This document shows, piece after piece, positions 27,134 through 40,472 of a stretch of 64,000 nt of DNA. A program made the translations under genes and the position numbers. The DNA comes from Parahaliea mediterranea (GTDB taxonomy: Bacteria > Pseudomonadota > Gammaproteobacteria > Pseudomonadales > Halieaceae), in contig NZ_QEWO01000007.1 in assembly GCF_003402235.1 (NCBI RefSeq), positions 62,001 through 126,000 on the forward strand, given 5' to 3'. The notes beneath the pieces were generated by a model. That model did not search any database, had not been told where the DNA came from, and saw only the letters and a list, made by a program, of their open reading frames with translations. Within the stretch, counting starts at the first letter, position 1; each line of letters begins with the position of its first letter.

Positions 27134-28221
27134 ATGCCCCGATGACAGTACTGGTCATGGCGGGCGGTACCGGCGGTCACGTCTATCCCGCACTGGCTGT
27201 GGCGCGAGAGCTGATGCAGCGCGGTCACTGTATCGAGTGGGTGGGCACCCAGCGCGGCCTGGAGTCGCGCGTGGTGCCCGCCGCCGACATCAAGCTGCAC
27301 ACCCTGGCGGTGCGCGGTGTGCGCGGCAAGAACCTGCTGCATACCCTGTGGGGCGTGCTGGCGCTGGGCTGGTCGCAACTGCAGGCCCTGGCGCTGGTGG
27401 CGCGCATGCGCCCCCACTGCGTGCTGGGCATGGGGGGTTATGCCGCCGGTCCGGCCGGCCTGGCTGCCTGGCTGCTGCGCCGGCCATTAGTGGTGCACGA
27501 ACAGAATGCCGTTGCCGGCACCACCAACCGCCTGCTGGCACCGCTGGCGCGGCGGGTTATCGCCGGTTTCGCCGGCGCCTTCAAGGGGCGTGACGATGTG
27601 CTCGTGCTGGGCAACCCGGTGCGAGCCGAGCTGCTGGCCGCCGGCGAGCGCAAGCAGTGGAGCTACGATGGCCAGCGCCCCCTGCGCCTTTTGATTGTGG
27701 GCGGCAGCCTCGGCGCCAAGCCCATCAACGATTTGCTGCCGGAGGTTGTGCGCACGCTGCAGCAGTCCCGCGGCGAGGTGCTGGAGGTACTGCACCAGAC
27801 TGGCACGGTCCAAGCCGCCTCCGTTGCCGAGGCCTATGGCGAGTTGCACAACACCGCCGCGCGGGTGCAGCCCTTTATTGAGGACATGGCCGCCGCCTAC
27901 AGCTGGGCCGACCTGGTGCTGTGCCGGGCCGGCGCGCTGACCGTGGCGGAACTGGCGGTGATGGGCCTGCCGTCGCTGCTGATACCGCTGCCCCACGCCA
28001 TCGACGACCACCAGACCGGCAATGCCCGCTCGCTGACCGAGCGCGGCGCCGGCGTGCTGCTGCGCCAGTCGGAACTGAGCGCGGCAGCCCTGTGCGCCAC
28101 CCTGGCTGGTTACATCGACCAACCCGCCCAGTTGGCCGTCATGGCCCGCGCTGCCCGCGAAGCGGCCCGGCCCGATGCCACCCGCCAGGTGGCCGACTGC
28201 TGCGAGGAGGTGGCGCGATGA
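27130..28221 (+). CDS. murG: Lipid II synthase MurG
   Basis: Peripheral membrane GT28 transferase adding GlcNAc from UDP-GlcNAc to lipid I. 363 residues. Signatures: [17 protein letters not shown] (acceptor loop), [40 protein letters not shown] and the UDP-GlcNAc site [23 protein letters not shown]. Overlaps ftsW and murC. Confidence 0.97.
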   Translation: MNAPMTVLVMAGGTGGHVYPALAVARELMQRGHCIEWVGTQRGLESRVVPAADIKLHTLAVRGVRGKNLLHTLWGVLALGWSQLQALALVARMRPHCVLGMGGYAAGPAGLAAWLLRRPLVVHEQNAVAGTTNRLLAPLARRVIAGFAGAFKGRDDVLVLGNPVRAELLAAGERKQWSYDGQRPLRLLIVGGSLGAKPINDLLPEVVRTLQQSRGEVLEVLHQTGTVQAASVAEAYGELHNTAARVQPFIEDMAAAYSWADLVLCRAGALTVAELAVMGLPSLLIPLPHAIDDHQTGNARSLTERGAGVLLRQSELSAAALCATLAGYIDQPAQLAVMARAAREAARPDATRQVADCCEEVAR

Positions 28222-29654
28222 ACGAGCGCAATGTGTACAGCGTGCCGGAAATGCGCCGCATTCGCCGCATTCACATGATTGGCGTGGGCGGCACCGGCAT
28301 GAGTGGCATTGCCGAGGTGCTGAACAACCTGGGTTACGAGGTGAGCGGCTCCGACCTGCGCCGCAGCCCGGTGACCGACCGCCTGGAAAAGCTCGGCATT
28401 GCCGTGCACTACGGCCACAGCGCGAGCAACGTCGGCAAGGCCGACGTAGTGGTCAGCTCCAGCGCGGTGAGTGCCGACAACCCCGAAGTCTGCGCCGCCC
28501 GGGAGGCCCGCGTGCCGGTGGTGCCCCGGGCCGAAATGCTGGCGGAGCTGATGCGCTATCGCCACGGTATTGCCGTGGCCGGCACCCACGGTAAAACCAC
28601 CACCACCAGCCTGATTGCCGCCCTGTTTGGCGAGGCCGGGCTGGACCCGACTTTCGTAATTGGCGGCCTGGTCAACAGTACCGGCAGCAACGCCCAGCTT
28701 GGGGCCAGCCGCTTTTTGGTGGCCGAGGCGGACGAGAGCGACGCCTCCTTCCTGCATCTGCAGCCGATGGTGACCGTGGTTACCAATATCGAGGCAGACC
28801 ACATGGAAACCTACGGCGGTGACTTTGCCGTACTGCGCCAGACCTTCCTTGAGTTCCTGCACAACCTGCCCTTTTACGGGCTGGCAGTATTGTGTATTGA
28901 CGACCCGGTGGTGGCCGGCCTGCTGCCGGACCTGGCTCGCCAGACCCTGACTTACGGCTTTGACGCCCAGGCGGATTACCGCATCGACGCGGTAGAACGC
29001 CAGGGCCTGGCTACGGCCTTCACTGTTCACCGCCCAGGTGGCATGTCACCGCTGCGGGTGCGGCTGAACATGCCGGGCACCCACAACGTACTGAATGCCA
29101 CCGCCGCCATTGCCGTGGCCAGCGACGAAGGCCTGTCTGACGAAGCCATTACCCGCGGGCTGGACAACTTCGCCGGGGTAGGGCGCCGCTTTACCCAGCT
29201 GGGTGAACTGACCTTTGCCGCCGGCAGCGCCCTGCTGGTGGATGACTACGGCCATCATCCCACCGAGGTGCGCGCCACGCTGGAATCCGCCCGCCAAGCC
29301 TGGCCGGAGCGGCGCGTTGTCATGATTTACCAGCCGCACCGTTTTTCCCGCACCCGCGACCTGTACGAGGATTTTGTGTCTGTGCTGTCCCGTTGTGACG
29401 CCCTGCTGTTGCTGGATGTCTATCCCGCTGGCGAAGCCCCGATTCCCGGGGCCGACAGCCGCAGCCTGACCCGCAGCATTCGCCAGCGCGGCCAGGTGGA
29501 GCCGGTGTTTGTGGAAAACATCGAGGAAGTGCCGGCGGTGCTGGCCGACATCCTGCGCGATGGCGACGTGGTGATTACCCAGGGGGCGGGCAACATCGGC
29601 AAGCTGGCCCAGGACCTGCGCGCCGCGCCGAAACTGCAAGGAGGTGTGTCGTGA
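28218..29654 (+). CDS. murC: UDP-MurNAc:L-alanine ligase MurC
   Basis: First of the four Mur ligases, adding L-alanine to UDP-MurNAc. 478 residues: N-terminal dinucleotide-like fold [20 protein letters not shown] loop [37 protein letters not shown] and C-terminal [14 protein letters not shown] with YQPHRFSRT. Overlaps murG by four bases and ddlB by four bases. Confidence 0.98.
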   Translation: MNERNVYSVPEMRRIRRIHMIGVGGTGMSGIAEVLNNLGYEVSGSDLRRSPVTDRLEKLGIAVHYGHSASNVGKADVVVSSSAVSADNPEVCAAREARVPVVPRAEMLAELMRYRHGIAVAGTHGKTTTTSLIAALFGEAGLDPTFVIGGLVNSTGSNAQLGASRFLVAEADESDASFLHLQPMVTVVTNIEADHMETYGGDFAVLRQTFLEFLHNLPFYGLAVLCIDDPVVAGLLPDLARQTLTYGFDAQADYRIDAVERQGLATAFTVHRPGGMSPLRVRLNMPGTHNVLNATAAIAVASDEGLSDEAITRGLDNFAGVGRRFTQLGELTFAAGSALLVDDYGHHPTEVRATLESARQAWPERRVVMIYQPHRFSRTRDLYEDFVSVLSRCDALLLLDVYPAGEAPIPGADSRSLTRSIRQRGQVEPVFVENIEEVPAVLADILRDGDVVITQGAGNIGKLAQDLRAAPKLQGGVS

Positions 29655-30592
29655 GTTGGGAGCAGATTGCCAGCCGCCCGGTGGCGGTGCTGCAGGGGGG
29701 TACGTCCGCCGAGCGCGAAGTGTCCCTCAATTCCGGCGCCACCGTGATTGCCGCACTCAAGGGGCTGGGCTGTGACGTGCGCCCGGTGGACCCGGCCGAT
29801 GCCGACTGGATTGCTCAACTGCAAGGCGTGGGCAGCGTGTTCAACGCCCTGCACGGCCCCGGTGGGGAAGACGGCGTGATGCAGGGCGCATTGACTGCGC
29901 TGGGCCTGCCCTACACCGGCTCCGGCGTGCTCGGCTCGGCCATGGCCATGGACAAACAGCGCAGCAAACAGCTGTGGCAGGGCATTGGCATTCCCACCGG
30001 CGGTTTTGAATTGCTGGCGGCGGATACTGACTGGCAGGGTGTGATCGACCGGCTGGGCAAGGTCTTTGTGAAGCCGGCCTGCGAAGGCTCCAGCATTGGC
30101 ATGGCTCCGGCGGCCAGCGCCGCGGAACTCAAAGCCGCCTGGCAGGCGGCGGCGAAGTACGGCGATGCCGTGCTGGCTGAGAAGTTCATCAACGGGCCGG
30201 AGTACACCGTGTCCATTCTCGGTGATGCGGCGCTGCCCTCAATCCGCATGGAGACGGACAACACCTTCTACGACTACGACGCCAAGTATCTGTCGGACGA
30301 CACGCGCTACCACTGCCCCAGCGGCCTGAGCGATGCAGACGAAGCGGAAGTGGCCGCTATTGCTCTGGCCGCATTCCGCTCCCTTGGCTGCGCAGTATGG
30401 GGCCGGGTGGACCTGATGCGCGACGCCGATGGGCGCTTTTACGTGCTGGAGGTGAACACCATTCCCGGCATGACCTCCCACTCCCTGGTGCCAATGGCCG
30501 CAAAGGTGGCCGGCATGGACATTCAGGCGCTGGTGAGGCGCATTCTGGAATTGAGCTGGGCTGCCCGCGCAGCCGGCGAGGTGGATGCATGA
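29651..30592 (+). CDS. ddlB: D-alanine:D-alanine ligase (DdlB)
   Basis: ATP-grasp enzyme that makes the D-Ala-D-Ala used by MurF. 313 residues, GTG start with AAGGAGGTG upstream. Motifs: [29 protein letters not shown] (most relatives have HG-x-GGEDG), [27 protein letters not shown] and the metal-binding [15 protein letters not shown]. Start overlaps the murC stop. Confidence 0.97.
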   Translation: MSWEQIASRPVAVLQGGTSAEREVSLNSGATVIAALKGLGCDVRPVDPADADWIAQLQGVGSVFNALHGPGGEDGVMQGALTALGLPYTGSGVLGSAMAMDKQRSKQLWQGIGIPTGGFELLAADTDWQGVIDRLGKVFVKPACEGSSIGMAPAASAAELKAAWQAAAKYGDAVLAEKFINGPEYTVSILGDAALPSIRMETDNTFYDYDAKYLSDDTRYHCPSGLSDADEAEVAAIALAAFRSLGCAVWGRVDLMRDADGRFYVLEVNTIPGMTSHSLVPMAAKVAGMDIQALVRRILELSWAARAAGEVDA

Positions 30593-31422
30593 GCGTACGC
30601 AAGGTGCAGGATGGCAAGCGTCGCGCCCCGCGCAAGGGCGGCCGCGGTGCCACGCGCACGGCAGCCAGTGCGCCGCGCGAGCGCCGCCAGTGGTCCTTCA
30701 AGGTGAGCTTCAATTGGCTCAACCGCCTGCTGATCTTGCTGGGGGGCGGCGCGGTGCTGGCGGCGGGCCTGCAGGGCTACATCCGGCTGCAGGCCATACC
30801 CGTTGAGCGTATTGGCGTGACCGGCAAGCTCAAGCACACCCAGACCGAACTGGTGCAGCAGATGGTGCAGCCGGCACTGGCCGGTGGCTTCCTCAATGCC
30901 GATCTGGTGCAGATTCGCGAACAGCTTGAGGCGCTGCCCTGGATTTACGAGGCATCCGTGCGCCGGCGCTGGCCCAACTCGCTGGAGATCCATGTGATCG
31001 AGCAGCTGCCCATTGCCCGCTGGGGGCAGGGGGGCTTTCTCAACCACGAGGGCATGGTGTTCCAGACCGCCAACGCCGACGCCTGGAGCCACTTGCCGCG
31101 GCTGGAGGGCCCGGAGGGCCAGCAGCAGAGCATGATGGCCAGCTACCAGCGGCTGGACGAGTTGCTGGCGCCGCTGGGCCTTGGGGTGCAGGTGCTGGCC
31201 ATGGACAGCCGCGGCCAGCTGTCCGCCGAGCTGGGCAATGGCATCGAGCTGCAACTGGGCGGCAACGATTTCCGCGAGCGGGTGCAGCGCTTTGGCGCCA
31301 TCTACGCCAGCGAGCTGGCGCCGCGGGCAAACGAGGTGGCGCGGGTGGATTTGCGCTACCAGAGCGGCCTGGCGGTCGCCTTTCACGAGCCGGCCCAGGT
31401 GGCCGGCCTGGCAAGCGAATAA
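30589..31422 (+). CDS. ftsQ: Cell division protein FtsQ
   Basis: Bitopic divisome hub that recruits FtsB/FtsL. 277 residues from ATG 30589: basic cytoplasmic tail (about 1-40, many Arg/Lys), one membrane helix (about 43-62), POTRA domain (about 65-135, starting IPVERIGVTGKLKHTQTELV), then a beta domain with FLNHEGMVF, PRLEGPEG and YASELAPRANEVARVDLRYQSGLAVAF. Overlaps the ddlB stop by four bases. Confidence 0.96.
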   Translation: MSVRKVQDGKRRAPRKGGRGATRTAASAPRERRQWSFKVSFNWLNRLLILLGGGAVLAAGLQGYIRLQAIPVERIGVTGKLKHTQTELVQQMVQPALAGGFLNADLVQIREQLEALPWIYEASVRRRWPNSLEIHVIEQLPIARWGQGGFLNHEGMVFQTANADAWSHLPRLEGPEGQQQSMMASYQRLDELLAPLGLGVQVLAMDSRGQLSAELGNGIELQLGGNDFRERVQRFGAIYASELAPRANEVARVDLRYQSGLAVAFHEPAQVAGLASE

Positions 31423-31443
31423 GGGACGGGGAGAGACACTGCC

Positions 31444-32685
31444 ATGGGCAGCGCACAGGACAAGAGAATGATCGTCGGACTCGATATCGGCACCTCAAAG
31501 GTGGTCGCCATCGTCGGTGAAATCGGCATGGACGGGGATATCGAGATCGTCGGCATCGGCTCCCATCCCTCCAAGGGCATGAAAAAGGGCGTGGTGGTCA
31601 ACATCGAATCCACCGTGCAGTCCATCCAGCGCGCGGTGGAAGAGGCGGAGCTGATGGCCGGCTGCCAGATTCACTCGGTGTACGTGGGCATTGCCGGCAG
31701 CCACATCCGTAGCCTGAATTCCCACGGCATCGTGGCCATCCGCGACCGCGAGGTGTACCCGCTGGATCTGGAGCGGGTGATCGACGCCGCCCAGGCGGTG
31801 GCCATTCCCGCCGACCAGAAAATCCTGCACATCCTGCCCCAGGAATATGTCATCGATAACCAGGAGGGTATCAAGGAGCCGCTGGGCATGAGCGGCGTGC
31901 GCCTGGAAGCCAAGGTGCACCTGGTGACCTGCGCGGTCAACGCTGCCCAGAACATCGAGAAATGCATCCGCCGCTGCGGCCTGGATGTGGAAGAGATCAT
32001 CCTTGAGCAGCTGGCCAGCAGCTACGCCGTGCTCACCGAGGACGAGCGCGAACTGGGCGTTTGCCTGGTGGATATCGGCGGCGGCACCACCGACATCGCC
32101 ATCTTTACCGAGGGCTCCATTCGCCACACCGGGGTGATCCCCATTGCCGGCGACCAGGTGACCAACGACATCGCCATGGCCCTGCGCACGCCGACCCAGC
32201 ACGCCGAGGAAATCAAGATCAAGTACGCCTGCGCCCTGACCCAACTGGCCGGGCCGGACGAAACCATCAAGGTGCCAAGCGTGGGCGAGCGCCCCCCGCG
32301 GGACCTGTCGCGCCAGGCCCTGGCCGAGGTGGTGGAGCCGCGCTACGACGAGCTGTTCACCCTGGTGCAGGCGGAGATTCGCCGCTCCGGCTACGAGGAT
32401 CTGATCCCGGCCGGCATCGTGCTCACCGGCGGCACCTCCAAGATGGAGGGCGTGGTGGAACTGGCCGAGGAAATCTTCCACATGCCGGTACGGGTGGGTT
32501 ATCCGCAGGCAGTGAAGGGCCTGAACGACATTGTGCGCAACCCGATTTATTCCACCGGGGTTGGCCTGCTGCAGTACGGCCTGCAGCAACCGGAACACGC
32601 CGGTGGCGGCGCCCGCACCGACAGCGGCAGCGACGAACCGGGTCTGTTCGCCAGGGTGAAGTCCTGGGTGCAGAGCAACTTCTGA
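31444..32685 (+). CDS. ftsA: Cell division protein FtsA
   Basis: Actin-like ATPase that anchors FtsZ to the membrane and signals to FtsN/FtsW. 413 residues: phosphate 1 loop VGLDIGTSKVVAIVGE, inserted 1C domain, phosphate 2 loop LVDIGGGTTDIAIF, adenosine motif TGGTSKMEGV, and a C-terminal amphipathic membrane-targeting helix (ARVKSWVQSNF). Starts 21 bases after ftsQ behind GGGGAG. Confidence 0.98.
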   Translation: MGSAQDKRMIVGLDIGTSKVVAIVGEIGMDGDIEIVGIGSHPSKGMKKGVVVNIESTVQSIQRAVEEAELMAGCQIHSVYVGIAGSHIRSLNSHGIVAIRDREVYPLDLERVIDAAQAVAIPADQKILHILPQEYVIDNQEGIKEPLGMSGVRLEAKVHLVTCAVNAAQNIEKCIRRCGLDVEEIILEQLASSYAVLTEDERELGVCLVDIGGGTTDIAIFTEGSIRHTGVIPIAGDQVTNDIAMALRTPTQHAEEIKIKYACALTQLAGPDETIKVPSVGERPPRDLSRQALAEVVEPRYDELFTLVQAEIRRSGYEDLIPAGIVLTGGTSKMEGVVELAEEIFHMPVRVGYPQAVKGLNDIVRNPIYSTGVGLLQYGLQQPEHAGGGARTDSGSDEPGLFARVKSWVQSNF

Positions 32686-32767
32686 GGATTCATGAATTTG
32701 GGTGGCAACACCCGGATGTAGTAAACCGCCGCGGCGACGCGGCTATCCAAGAAAGGGGAGAAAGACC

Positions 32768-33937
32768 ATGTTTGAACTGATAGACAATGTACCCGACAAC
32801 GCAGTGATCAAGGTCATCGGCGTCGGTGGTGGTGGCGGCAACGCTGTCAAACACATGATCGAGAACAACGTGGAAGGGGTGGATTTCATCTGCGCCAACA
32901 CGGATGCCCAGGCGCTGAACGACGTTCACTCGAAGACGATTCTGCAACTCGGCGGTGAGATCACCAAGGGCCTTGGCGCCGGCGCCAACCCGGATATCGG
33001 CCGTGCCGCGGCGCTGGAAGATCGCGAACGCATTGCCGAATCCCTGCGCGGTGCCGATATGGTATTTATTACCGCTGGCATGGGTGGCGGCACCGGCACC
33101 GGCGGTGCGCCGGTAGTGGCGGAAGTGGCGCGAGAGATGGGAATTCTGACCGTGGCGGTAGTGACTCGCCCCTTCCCCTTCGAGGGCAAAAAGCGCCTGT
33201 CGATTGCCAGTGAAGGCGTGCGCGAACTGCAGCAACACGTCGATTCTTTGATCACCATTCCCAACGAAAAGTTGCTTGAGGTGTTGGGAAAAAATACCAG
33301 TTTATTGGATGCCTTTAAGGAGGCCAATGATGTATTGTTGGGCGCAGTTCAGGGTATAGCCGACCTGATCATTCGCCCAGGTATGATTAACGTGGACTTC
33401 GCGGATGTTCGAACGGTGATGTCCGAGATGGGCATGGCAATGATGGGCACCGGCAGTGCCAAGGGCGAAAATCGCGCCCGCGAAGCCGCAGAACGCGCCA
33501 TCAACAGCCCCCTTCTTGACGACATCGACATCAAAGGTGCACGCGGCATTCTGGTGAATATCACCGCCGGCCTTGATCTGTCCCTTGGGGAATTCTCCGA
33601 AGTTGGCGACACGATCGAGGAATTTGCATCTGATGAAGCGACAGTTGTGGTAGGTACCGTTATCGATCCCGAGATGACGGATGAGCTCAAGGTTACCGTG
33701 GTGGCCACGGGCCTGGGCGGCGGAGTTGCCAAGGCGCCTCTGCAGGTGGTGGAAAACACGGCCCCGCAGCAAGCCGCGGAGCCTGAAGCCGCACCCAATT
33801 ATAAGGAGTTCGATCGTCCCCCCCATATGCGACGTGCGCGCGCAGCCGCGGGTGGACAGGCAGCAGCTGTCGCAGCTGAAGCCGGCGGCGAGGAGTATTT
33901 TGATATTCCCGCGTTCTTGCGTCGCCAGGCAGACTAG
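32768..33937 (+). CDS. ftsZ: Cell division GTPase FtsZ
   Basis: Tubulin-like GTPase that forms the Z-ring. 389 residues from ATG 32768, with GGGGAG seven to twelve bases before it. GTP loops: [13 protein letters not shown] and the tubulin signature GGGTGTG (106-112); T7 loop [12 protein letters not shown] variable Ala-rich linker (from about 320) leads to the conserved tail [13 protein letters not shown] that binds FtsA and ZipA. An 82-base gap separates it from ftsA and contains a small GGGTG/CACCC hairpin. Confidence 0.99.
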   Translation: MFELIDNVPDNAVIKVIGVGGGGGNAVKHMIENNVEGVDFICANTDAQALNDVHSKTILQLGGEITKGLGAGANPDIGRAAALEDRERIAESLRGADMVFITAGMGGGTGTGGAPVVAEVAREMGILTVAVVTRPFPFEGKKRLSIASEGVRELQQHVDSLITIPNEKLLEVLGKNTSLLDAFKEANDVLLGAVQGIADLIIRPGMINVDFADVRTVMSEMGMAMMGTGSAKGENRAREAAERAINSPLLDDIDIKGARGILVNITAGLDLSLGEFSEVGDTIEEFASDEATVVVGTVIDPEMTDELKVTVVATGLGGGVAKAPLQVVENTAPQQAAEPEAAPNYKEFDRPPHMRRARAAAGGQAAAVAAEAGGEEYFDIPAFLRRQAD

Positions 33938-34014
33938 CAAGGTCAACAACCCGGACCCGTTCCGGCGACGCCTTGCGATTTTGTTGTGAGGCACAGGATA
34001 CGGTTGGGAGCATT

Positions 34015-34929
34015 ATGATTCGACAGCGAACTCTGCGAAATGCAATCAAGGCCACAGGTGTAGGCCTGCACACCGGGGAAAAGGTTTACCTGACCCTGAA
34101 CCCCGCACCTGTGAATACCGGTATTGTATTTCGCCGGGTGGATCTCGACCCCGTGGTGGAAATCCCTGCCCGGGCTGAGAACGTTGGCGATACCACACTC
34201 TCAACCAGCCTGATGGCCGGTGGCGAACGTGTGTCCACGGTTGAACACCTGCTGTCCGCCATGGCGGGCCTGGGCATTGACAACGCCTTCGTGGATGTCA
34301 GTGCGCCGGAAGTGCCCATCATGGATGGCAGCGCGGGCCCCTTTGTGTTCCTGATCCAGTCCGCTGGCATCGAGGAGCAGAACGCGGCCAAGAAATTCAT
34401 TCGTATCAAGCGCCCGGTCACGGTGGAAGACGGGGACAAGACAGCCAGCTTTCTCCCCTTTGATGGCTTCAAAGTCTCGTTTTCCATCGATTTCGACCAT
34501 CCGGTGTTCCACGATCGCGCTGCCCACGCCGAGATCGACTTCTCCACCACCTCCTTTGTAAAGGAGGTGGCTCGCGCCCGCACCTTCGGTTTCATGCACG
34601 AAATTGAATACCTGCGCTCCAAGGGCCTGGCCCGCGGCGGCTCCGTCGACAACGCCATCGTGGTGGACGAGTACCGCATCCTCAACCAGGACGGCCTGCG
34701 CTACGACGACGAGTTCGTCAAGCACAAGATTCTCGACGCCATCGGCGATGTCTACCTGCTCGGTTACAGCCTGATCGGCGAATTCAAGGCCCACAAGAGT
34801 GGCCACGCCCTCAACAACGCCTCCCTGCGCTCGCTGATGGCCCAGCCCGATGCCTGGGAAATGGTGACCTTCGAGGACGAGGCAACCGCCCCGATTTCCT
34901 ACAGTACCAACCCGGTTCCCGCCGCCTGA
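34015..34929 (+). CDS. lpxC: UDP-3-O-acyl-N-acetylglucosamine deacetylase LpxC
   Basis: Zinc enzyme for the committed step of lipid A synthesis. 304 residues from ATG 34015 (GGGAG upstream). Zinc-ligand segments: [10 protein letters not shown] (His), [15 protein letters not shown] (His and Asp), and the catalytic His in [11 protein letters not shown]. The N terminus [22 protein letters not shown] is typical. Position at the end of the dcw cluster is conserved in gammaproteobacteria, where LpxC level is set by FtsH proteolysis. Confidence 0.98.
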   Translation: MIRQRTLRNAIKATGVGLHTGEKVYLTLNPAPVNTGIVFRRVDLDPVVEIPARAENVGDTTLSTSLMAGGERVSTVEHLLSAMAGLGIDNAFVDVSAPEVPIMDGSAGPFVFLIQSAGIEEQNAAKKFIRIKRPVTVEDGDKTASFLPFDGFKVSFSIDFDHPVFHDRAAHAEIDFSTTSFVKEVARARTFGFMHEIEYLRSKGLARGGSVDNAIVVDEYRILNQDGLRYDDEFVKHKILDAIGDVYLLGYSLIGEFKAHKSGHALNNASLRSLMAQPDAWEMVTFEDEATAPISYSTNPVPAA

Positions 34930-35005
34930 GGCAGATTGCAATCGGGCGTAGCATAAAGCCAACGCCTGTGGCATAGTTCGCTGCCAATTTTCTGCAAAAG
35001 TGCCA

Positions 35006-35938
35006 ATGAAAGTCATTGTCATCAATCGCAAGCATGGCGGCTCGCGCTCGTTTGAGTTAGGTCGTTGGTCCCGTGCCCTCCTGTCCCTGTGCTGCCTTGG
35101 GTTGCCGCTGGGCATGGTTGCGGTTGGCTACCTGGCCGGCATGCAGAGCGAGGCCAGCTCCCTGCGCGGCCAGAGCGTGGACGCCATGGCCGACGAGCTG
35201 GCCCAGCAATCCGAAGATCTGGACGCCCTGAAGGGCGAGGCCGAGCTGAAGCTGCAGGCCCTGACCCACAGCCTGGCGGAACTGCAGGCCCGCATGACCC
35301 GCATCGACGCCCTGGGTGAGCACCTCACCGCAATGGCGGAGCTGGACCAGGGCGAATTCGACTTCAGCCAGCCCCCGGCCGTGGGCGGCCCGATTGGCGG
35401 CGAATTCAGTGTGGATTACTCCAGCATGGGCCTGTCTGGCGAGATTGCCGACTTCTCCCGCCGCCTGTCCGATCGCGAGCAGCAACTCGCCATTCTTGAA
35501 TCCCTGCTCAGCAACCGCAAACTGGAAGACCAGGCCTGGCTGTCTGGCCGCCCGGTGGAGAAGGGCTGGGTGTCCTCCGGTTACGGCCGCCGCAACGACC
35601 CCTTCAATGGTCGCCCGGCCTTCCACCACGGTATCGATTTCGCGGGCAAGGCCGGGTCCGATGTGCTGGCGGTGGCTGGCGGCGTGGTCACCTGGTCCGG
35701 TGAGCGCAGCGGCTACGGCAACATGGTGGAAATCACCCACGGTGACGGGCTGGTGTCCCGCTACGGCCACAACCAGAAGAACCTGGTTGAGCCCGGCGAT
35801 GTGGTGCGCAAGGGCGAGCCCATTGCACTGCTGGGGTCCAGTGGGCGCTCAACCGGCGCCCACGTGCATTTTGAAGTCTACAAACACGGCCGTTCGGTCG
35901 ACCCCTCCAGCTACGTTCGTCGCACCCGCCGGCGCTAG
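35006..35938 (+). CDS. M23 family metallopeptidase with coiled coil
   Basis: Probable periplasmic murein hydrolase or EnvC/NlpD-type amidase activator. 310 residues from ATG 35006: cytoplasmic stub, one membrane anchor (about 25-46), coiled coil (about 50-115), then a LytM/M23 domain with the zinc ligands H207..D211 (HHGID) and H286-x-H288 (HVHFE) intact, so it may be catalytic. GTG 35000 is an alternative start. It sits between lpxC and secA, where enterobacteria carry secM; Pseudomonas-type genomes have a similar M23 gene here. Confidence 0.9.
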   Translation: MKVIVINRKHGGSRSFELGRWSRALLSLCCLGLPLGMVAVGYLAGMQSEASSLRGQSVDAMADELAQQSEDLDALKGEAELKLQALTHSLAELQARMTRIDALGEHLTAMAELDQGEFDFSQPPAVGGPIGGEFSVDYSSMGLSGEIADFSRRLSDREQQLAILESLLSNRKLEDQAWLSGRPVEKGWVSSGYGRRNDPFNGRPAFHHGIDFAGKAGSDVLAVAGGVVTWSGERSGYGNMVEITHGDGLVSRYGHNQKNLVEPGDVVRKGEPIALLGSSGRSTGAHVHFEVYKHGRSVDPSSYVRRTRRR

Positions 35939-36010
35939 CCTGCAACCCGTCAGTCGCAGTACCACTCCCGCAGAGGGGGTGGCCGTGTCCCGTTCCCCAA
36001 TGGCAAAAAA

Positions 36011-38752
<2,742 letters not shown>

Positions 38753-38785
38753 GTCGTCACGTTTTTCCCAAGGAAGCCCATCTGC

Positions 38786-40012
38786 ATGGCCACTGGCAGC
38801 GACCAACTCCCTGACCTTCTCCCGGTAGCCGGCATTCGCCTGGCCACCGTGTCCGCCGGCATCAAAAAGCCCGGGCGCAAAGACGTGGTGCTGATGGAGG
38901 CGGCCGCGGGCACCACCTGCGCCGCCACCTTCACCCGCAACGCCTTCTGCGCCGCGCCAGTGATTGTGGCGCGGGAGCACTGGCTGGCCAGTGCTGGCCA
39001 GCCGCGCTACCTGCTGACCAACACCGGCAACGCCAACGCCGGCACCGGTGAACAGGGCTTGGCCAGCGCCCGCGAAAGCAGCGCCGCGGTTGCCGCCGAG
39101 GCCGGCGTGCCGGCGCACAGTGTTATGCCCTTTTCCACCGGTGTGATCGGTGAGCAACTGCTGGTGGCCAAAATCACCGCGGTGATTCCCGAGGCTTTCG
39201 CGGCGCTCAGTGCCGATGGCTGGGCAGAGGCCGCCGCCGGCATCATGACCACCGACACCCGCCCGAAAGGGGCATCGGTTACCTTCCAGGTGGATGGCAT
39301 CGATTGCACCCTCACCGGCATTGCCAAGGGCGCGGGGATGATTCGCCCCAACATGGCCACCATGCTTGGCTACCTGGCCACCGACATGGCCGTGGAGGCC
39401 GGCGTATTGCAGCAGGTGCTTGCCGAGGCCGTGGACATCTCCTTTAACCGCGTAACGGTGGATGGCGATACCTCCACCAACGATGCCTGCGTCCTGCTGG
39501 CCACCGGCGCCGCCGGCAACGTGCCCCTGGACAGTGTGAACGCCCCGGGTTACAGCGCCCTGAAGGCAGCGGTGGAAGAAGTCTGCGTGATACTGGCCCA
39601 GGCCCTGGTGCGCGACGGCGAGGGCGCCAGCAAGTTTGTGTGCGTGCAGGTGAACGGCGGCCACAGCGAGCAGGAATGCCTGGACGTGGCCTTTACCATT
39701 GCCCACTCACCGCTGGTGAAAACCGCCCTGTTTGCCTCCGACCCCAACTGGGGCCGCCTGCTGGCCGCCATCGGCCGTGCCGGCCTTAAAGACCTGGATG
39801 TGAGCCGCGTGGGCCTGTACCTGAACGAGGTGCTGATCGCCGAGAGGGGCTGTCGCGCCGCCGCCTACAGCGAAGAGCAGGGCGTGGCGGCCATGGCGCC
39901 GGAAGACATCACCATCCGCGTGGAGCTGAACCGTGGCGACGCGCAGGCCGCGGTGTGGACCACGGACTTCTCCTACGACTACGTCAAGATCAATGCCGAG
40001 TACCGCACCTGA
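38786..40012 (+). CDS. argJ: Bifunctional ornithine acetyltransferase / N-acetylglutamate synthase ArgJ
   Basis: Transfers acetyl from N-acetylornithine to glutamate in the cyclic arginine pathway. 408 residues, AAGGAA before ATG 38786. It contains the self-cleavage site in GMIRPNMAT-MLGYLATD; the nucleophile is Thr192, giving alpha and beta chains. Other landmarks are NTGNANAGTG, MPFSTGVIGE and SDPNWGR. secA-argJ-mutT order is shared with Pseudomonas relatives. Confidence 0.97.
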   Translation: MATGSDQLPDLLPVAGIRLATVSAGIKKPGRKDVVLMEAAAGTTCAATFTRNAFCAAPVIVAREHWLASAGQPRYLLTNTGNANAGTGEQGLASARESSAAVAAEAGVPAHSVMPFSTGVIGEQLLVAKITAVIPEAFAALSADGWAEAAAGIMTTDTRPKGASVTFQVDGIDCTLTGIAKGAGMIRPNMATMLGYLATDMAVEAGVLQQVLAEAVDISFNRVTVDGDTSTNDACVLLATGAAGNVPLDSVNAPGYSALKAAVEEVCVILAQALVRDGEGASKFVCVQVNGGHSEQECLDVAFTIAHSPLVKTALFASDPNWGRLLAAIGRAGLKDLDVSRVGLYLNEVLIAERGCRAAAYSEEQGVAAMAPEDITIRVELNRGDAQAAVWTTDFSYDYVKINAEYRT

Positions 40013-40061
40013 TGCCCGCCACCGGCCAGCGCGCTCGCAGCATGCGCACAGCGGGCCCACC

Positions 40062-40472
40062 ATGCCACCTGTAGCGGAAGTGCATGTTGCCGTTGGCGTA
40101 ATTCTGGATGCTCAGCAGCGCATTCTGCTGACCCGCCGGGCCGCCAGGGCCCACCAGGGCGGCCTGTGGGAATTCCCCGGCGGCAAGGTGGAGGCGGGGG
40201 AGCATGTGCTGCAGGCGCTGGACCGGGAACTGCAGGAGGAGCTGGCCATTTCCGTGGCGCAGAGCGCTCCGCTGATTGAAGTGCGCCACGACTACGGCGA
40301 CAAGGCCGTATTGCTTGATGTTCACCTGGTGCGCCGCTTTCACGGCGAGCCCAGGGGGCTGGAAGGGCAGCCAATGGCCTGGGTGGCTGTGGGCGATTTA
40401 CCGCAGTACGACTTTCCGGCGGCCAACGTGCCGATTGTGGAGGCCGTCACCGCCGCCCTGGCGGGGGCTTAA
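40062..40472 (+). CDS. mutT: 8-oxo-dGTP diphosphatase MutT
   Basis: Nudix hydrolase that cleans 8-oxo-dGTP from the nucleotide pool. 136 residues from ATG 40062; the Nudix box reads GGKVEAGEHVLQALDRELQEELAI. Preceding VGVILDAQQRILLTRR and WEFPGGK match MutT closely. An earlier in-frame ATG (39993) lies inside argJ and would add an unrelated tail. Its stop overlaps the convergent coaE stop by three bases. Confidence 0.93.
   Translation: MPPVAEVHVAVGVILDAQQRILLTRRAARAHQGGLWEFPGGKVEAGEHVLQALDRELQEELAISVAQSAPLIEVRHDYGDKAVLLDVHLVRRFHGEPRGLEGQPMAWVAVGDLPQYDFPAANVPIVEAVTAALAGA

Noticed and set aside
35939-36010. secM-like arrest peptide before secA
   Set aside because: Only 72 bases separate the M23 stop and secA, with no frame carrying a recognisable arrest motif.
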